A stretch of DNA of 64,000 bases from Ostreibacterium oceani (GTDB lineage Bacteria > Pseudomonadota > Gammaproteobacteria > Cardiobacteriales > Ostreibacteriaceae), in contig NZ_WHNW01000002.1 in NCBI RefSeq assembly GCF_009362845.1, positions 186,001 to 250,000 on the forward strand, given 5' to 3'. The notes beneath the pieces are model-generated. The model was not told the origin of the DNA and did not search any database. It saw only the letters and a program-made list of their open reading frames with translations. Position numbers and translations under genes: made by a program. This document shows positions 62,658-64,000 of this stretch, one piece after another (position 1 is the first letter of the stretch; every line of letters begins with the position of its first letter).

Positions 62658-63614
62658 CTAATAAGCTTTTGTTTTTTTAAATAATTTACCCTGCAACTGC
62701 GCCAAAATAATGCCAGTTAGAATCAAGGCAAAGCCGAGTAATATTTTAACCGTAACGCTTTCGCCCAAAAACATCACGCCAAAGACAAACGCAAATACCG
62801 CCTCGGTACTCATAATCAATGCTGCACTCGTCGCATCAATGTGGCGTTGTCCGACGATTTGCAAGGTAAAGGCAAATGCCCCCGAAATAATACCGGTATA
62901 AAGAATTGCATCACGAATCCCCCAAATCGTTTCCCAGCTAGGTAGGGTAAAATGCCCAAACAGCGCCAGCACGGCCATCGTGAAAAAACTCAACCCTGAC
63001 ACGGTAATCATTTGAATAATCGCCACATTGAGTACATTGCTATAGCGCGCAAAAATTGCCAACCATAATACCTGTGCCGCCCAACCCAACGCACAAAACA
63101 AGGTCATTACATCACCAATATTAAACGACAACTCAGCGTCTAACGTCCCGTCATGACTGCCTAAAAAATACACCCCGACAAAGGTAATCACAGCACCAAT
63201 CCACACCTCTAGCGGGCAGCGCTGACGAATAAATAACGCCAGTATGGGCACCAATATCATATACAACGAGGTTAAAAACCCCGATTTACCCGCCGTCGTA
63301 TAGGCGAGCCCCCATTGTTGTAAGTTAATACCAATGTACATAAAAAAACCCGCCGCACCACCAACCCACCACGCCGAATACTGCCGTTTTGCCGACTGCA
63401 TCACCGCCGCGCTGGGCTGGAATAGTTTTTTGGGCAATAAGTAAAGCAACAACAAGGCAGGCACGGCAATGCCAAAGCGCAGGGCATTAAACGTCAGGGC
63501 ATCGACCGTTTCTGCCGCGCCTTTTTGAAAGATAAATGCACTCCCCCAAATCATTGCCGTAACGAGCAACAACATCGCACCGTGCAGCCCTGCCAATCGT
63601 GATATCAATGACAT
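62658..63614 (-). CDS. DMT superfamily permease (EamA type)
   Basis: 318 residues in two five-helix EamA repeats (about 10-150 and 168-310). Family features: LLLVTAMIWGSAFIFQKGA, the LQQWGLAYTTAGKSGFLTSLYMILVP segment, and the SAALIMSTEAVFAFVFGVMFLGE motif in the second half. Substrate (metabolite export or uptake) is unknown. It lies 9 bp upstream of exbB on the same strand, so it may be the first gene of that operon. Confidence 0.88.
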   Translation of the reverse strand: MSLISRLAGLHGAMLLLVTAMIWGSAFIFQKGAAETVDALTFNALRFGIAVPALLLLYLLPKKLFQPSAAVMQSAKRQYSAWWVGGAAGFFMYIGINLQQWGLAYTTAGKSGFLTSLYMILVPILALFIRQRCPLEVWIGAVITFVGVYFLGSHDGTLDAELSFNIGDVMTLFCALGWAAQVLWLAIFARYSNVLNVAIIQMITVSGLSFFTMAVLALFGHFTLPSWETIWGIRDAILYTGIISGAFAFTLQIVGQRHIDATSAALIMSTEAVFAFVFGVMFLGESVTVKILLGFALILTGIILAQLQGKLFKKTKAY

Positions 63615-63738
63615 AATATGTTTTTGGTGTTTTCGTATCGATTGTTAAAAACACCCCCTATTCTAAGCCACAATTTAACAAAGTCAACAAAAAACAAATC
63701 GTTGCTTAGCCGCACGCTCAGATACGGCCGCAACACGA

Positions 63739-64000
63739 CTATGATTCAAGCCCTGTCGCATAGCCCTCGCGGTAACTGGGAAACATCAATTCAAGCCCTA
63801 ACGCCCTAAGGCGCGCATTGCAACAGCGTTTGCCCTGCATGGTTTTGATAGCTTGTGCGGTAATAATCACTTGCTTTGTCGTGGCAATTGCGCTTTTTTC
63901 GGGCAGCATTTCCGCAGCTGCGGCTGATAATCCTACTGGCGATTCTTTAACAGCAAGTCTATTAGCAATATAATCATAGACTTCATGCAATGGCGCAGGG
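63739..64000 (-). CDS. SDR-family NAD(P)-dependent epimerase-like protein (C-terminal part)
   Basis: The last ~86 codons of a gene continuing beyond the right edge. The reading PAPLHEVYDYIANRL, then GKRCCNARLRALGLELMFPSYREGYA, matches the C-terminus of YeeZ-like/atypical SDR epimerases (KRVSNARL...LRYPTYREGL pattern). The NAD-binding Rossmann part is outside the window. The in-window TTG at 63990 is internal, not the true start. Confidence 0.75.
   Translation of the reverse strand, partial: PAPLHEVYDYIANRLAVKESPVGLSAAAAEMLPEKSAIATTKQVIITAQAIKTMQGKRCCNARLRALGLELMFPSYREGYATGLES

Noticed and set aside
1-64000. tRNA, rRNA, insertion sequences or prophage
   Set aside because: No tRNA-like cloverleaf with CCA end, rRNA segment, transposase or integrase frame, or target-site duplication was recognised by reading; a covariance-model search would be decisive.

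Overview
The window is chromosomal DNA from a gammaproteobacterium. The evidence is a Gram-negative gene set (LolC/LolD, an outer-membrane porin, TonB-ExbB-ExbD, RecJ, the order lepA-lepB-rnc-era, GshA/GshB) together with a non-enteric layout: single-chain pyruvate carboxylase, hom-recJ-thrC interleaving, and ispD-ispF linked to dapE. A lineage near Cardiobacteriales or a similar early-branching marine/host-associated group is possible, but the sequence alone does not settle it. Coding density is high. I saw no tRNA, rRNA, insertion sequence, prophage or CRISPR array.

Layout. 1-9.3 kb: the 5' end of rpsF, a large exported protein of unknown function, then a minus-strand block SPOR protein-cvpA-hom-recJ-thrC. 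9.3-18.5 kb: a TPR protein, an OmpA-type lipoprotein, queA, a putative HEXXH peptidase overlapping gshB, divergent gshA with a HIT protein, a LysE/ArgO-type exporter, an unknown anchored protein and a stand-alone UmuD-like self-cleaving protein. 18.5-28.4 kb: a catabolic cassette with an M42 peptidase, a FadR-type GntR regulator and a peptide ABC transporter (one permease fused to an ATPase), divergent from a DUF1028 protein and an M20 N-carbamoyl/allantoate-type amidohydrolase. 28.4-36.1 kb: a CBS protein, pyruvate carboxylase, ispF-ispD-dapE and an orphan polar amino-acid ABC ATPase. 36.1-45 kb: an MFS permease, a membrane-anchored cytochrome c5-type protein, and a second complete peptide ABC transporter whose two ATPases are fused. 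45-53 kb: a YitT protein, lolD-lolC, a rhodanese, chrA, a PhnA/YjdM-like zinc ribbon, a DUF21-CBS protein, an orphan ThiB-like binding protein and era. 53-64 kb: rnc-lepB-lepA divergent from ribF, a porin, comF, yciB, a BolA protein, tonB-exbD-exbB, a DMT permease and the C-terminus of an SDR epimerase-like protein.

Two features stand out. First, short tandem duplications are common. Many genes end in a 7-24 bp unit that contains or abuts the stop codon and is repeated two or more times into the 3' flank. Within genes the repeat units are multiples of three (17 AEKER units in TonB, an Asp-Phe run in the amidohydrolase, and many linkers). Second, the 18.5-28.4 kb cassette looks like a dedicated import-and-cleavage system for a capped small peptide. 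Its M42 peptidase resembles the one tied to the osmolyte N-acetylglutaminylglutamine amide (NAGGN), so NAGGN scavenging is a testable hypothesis.

The lepA/ribF intergenic region also holds a perfect 10-bp inverted repeat that creates two fully overlapping divergent promoters.
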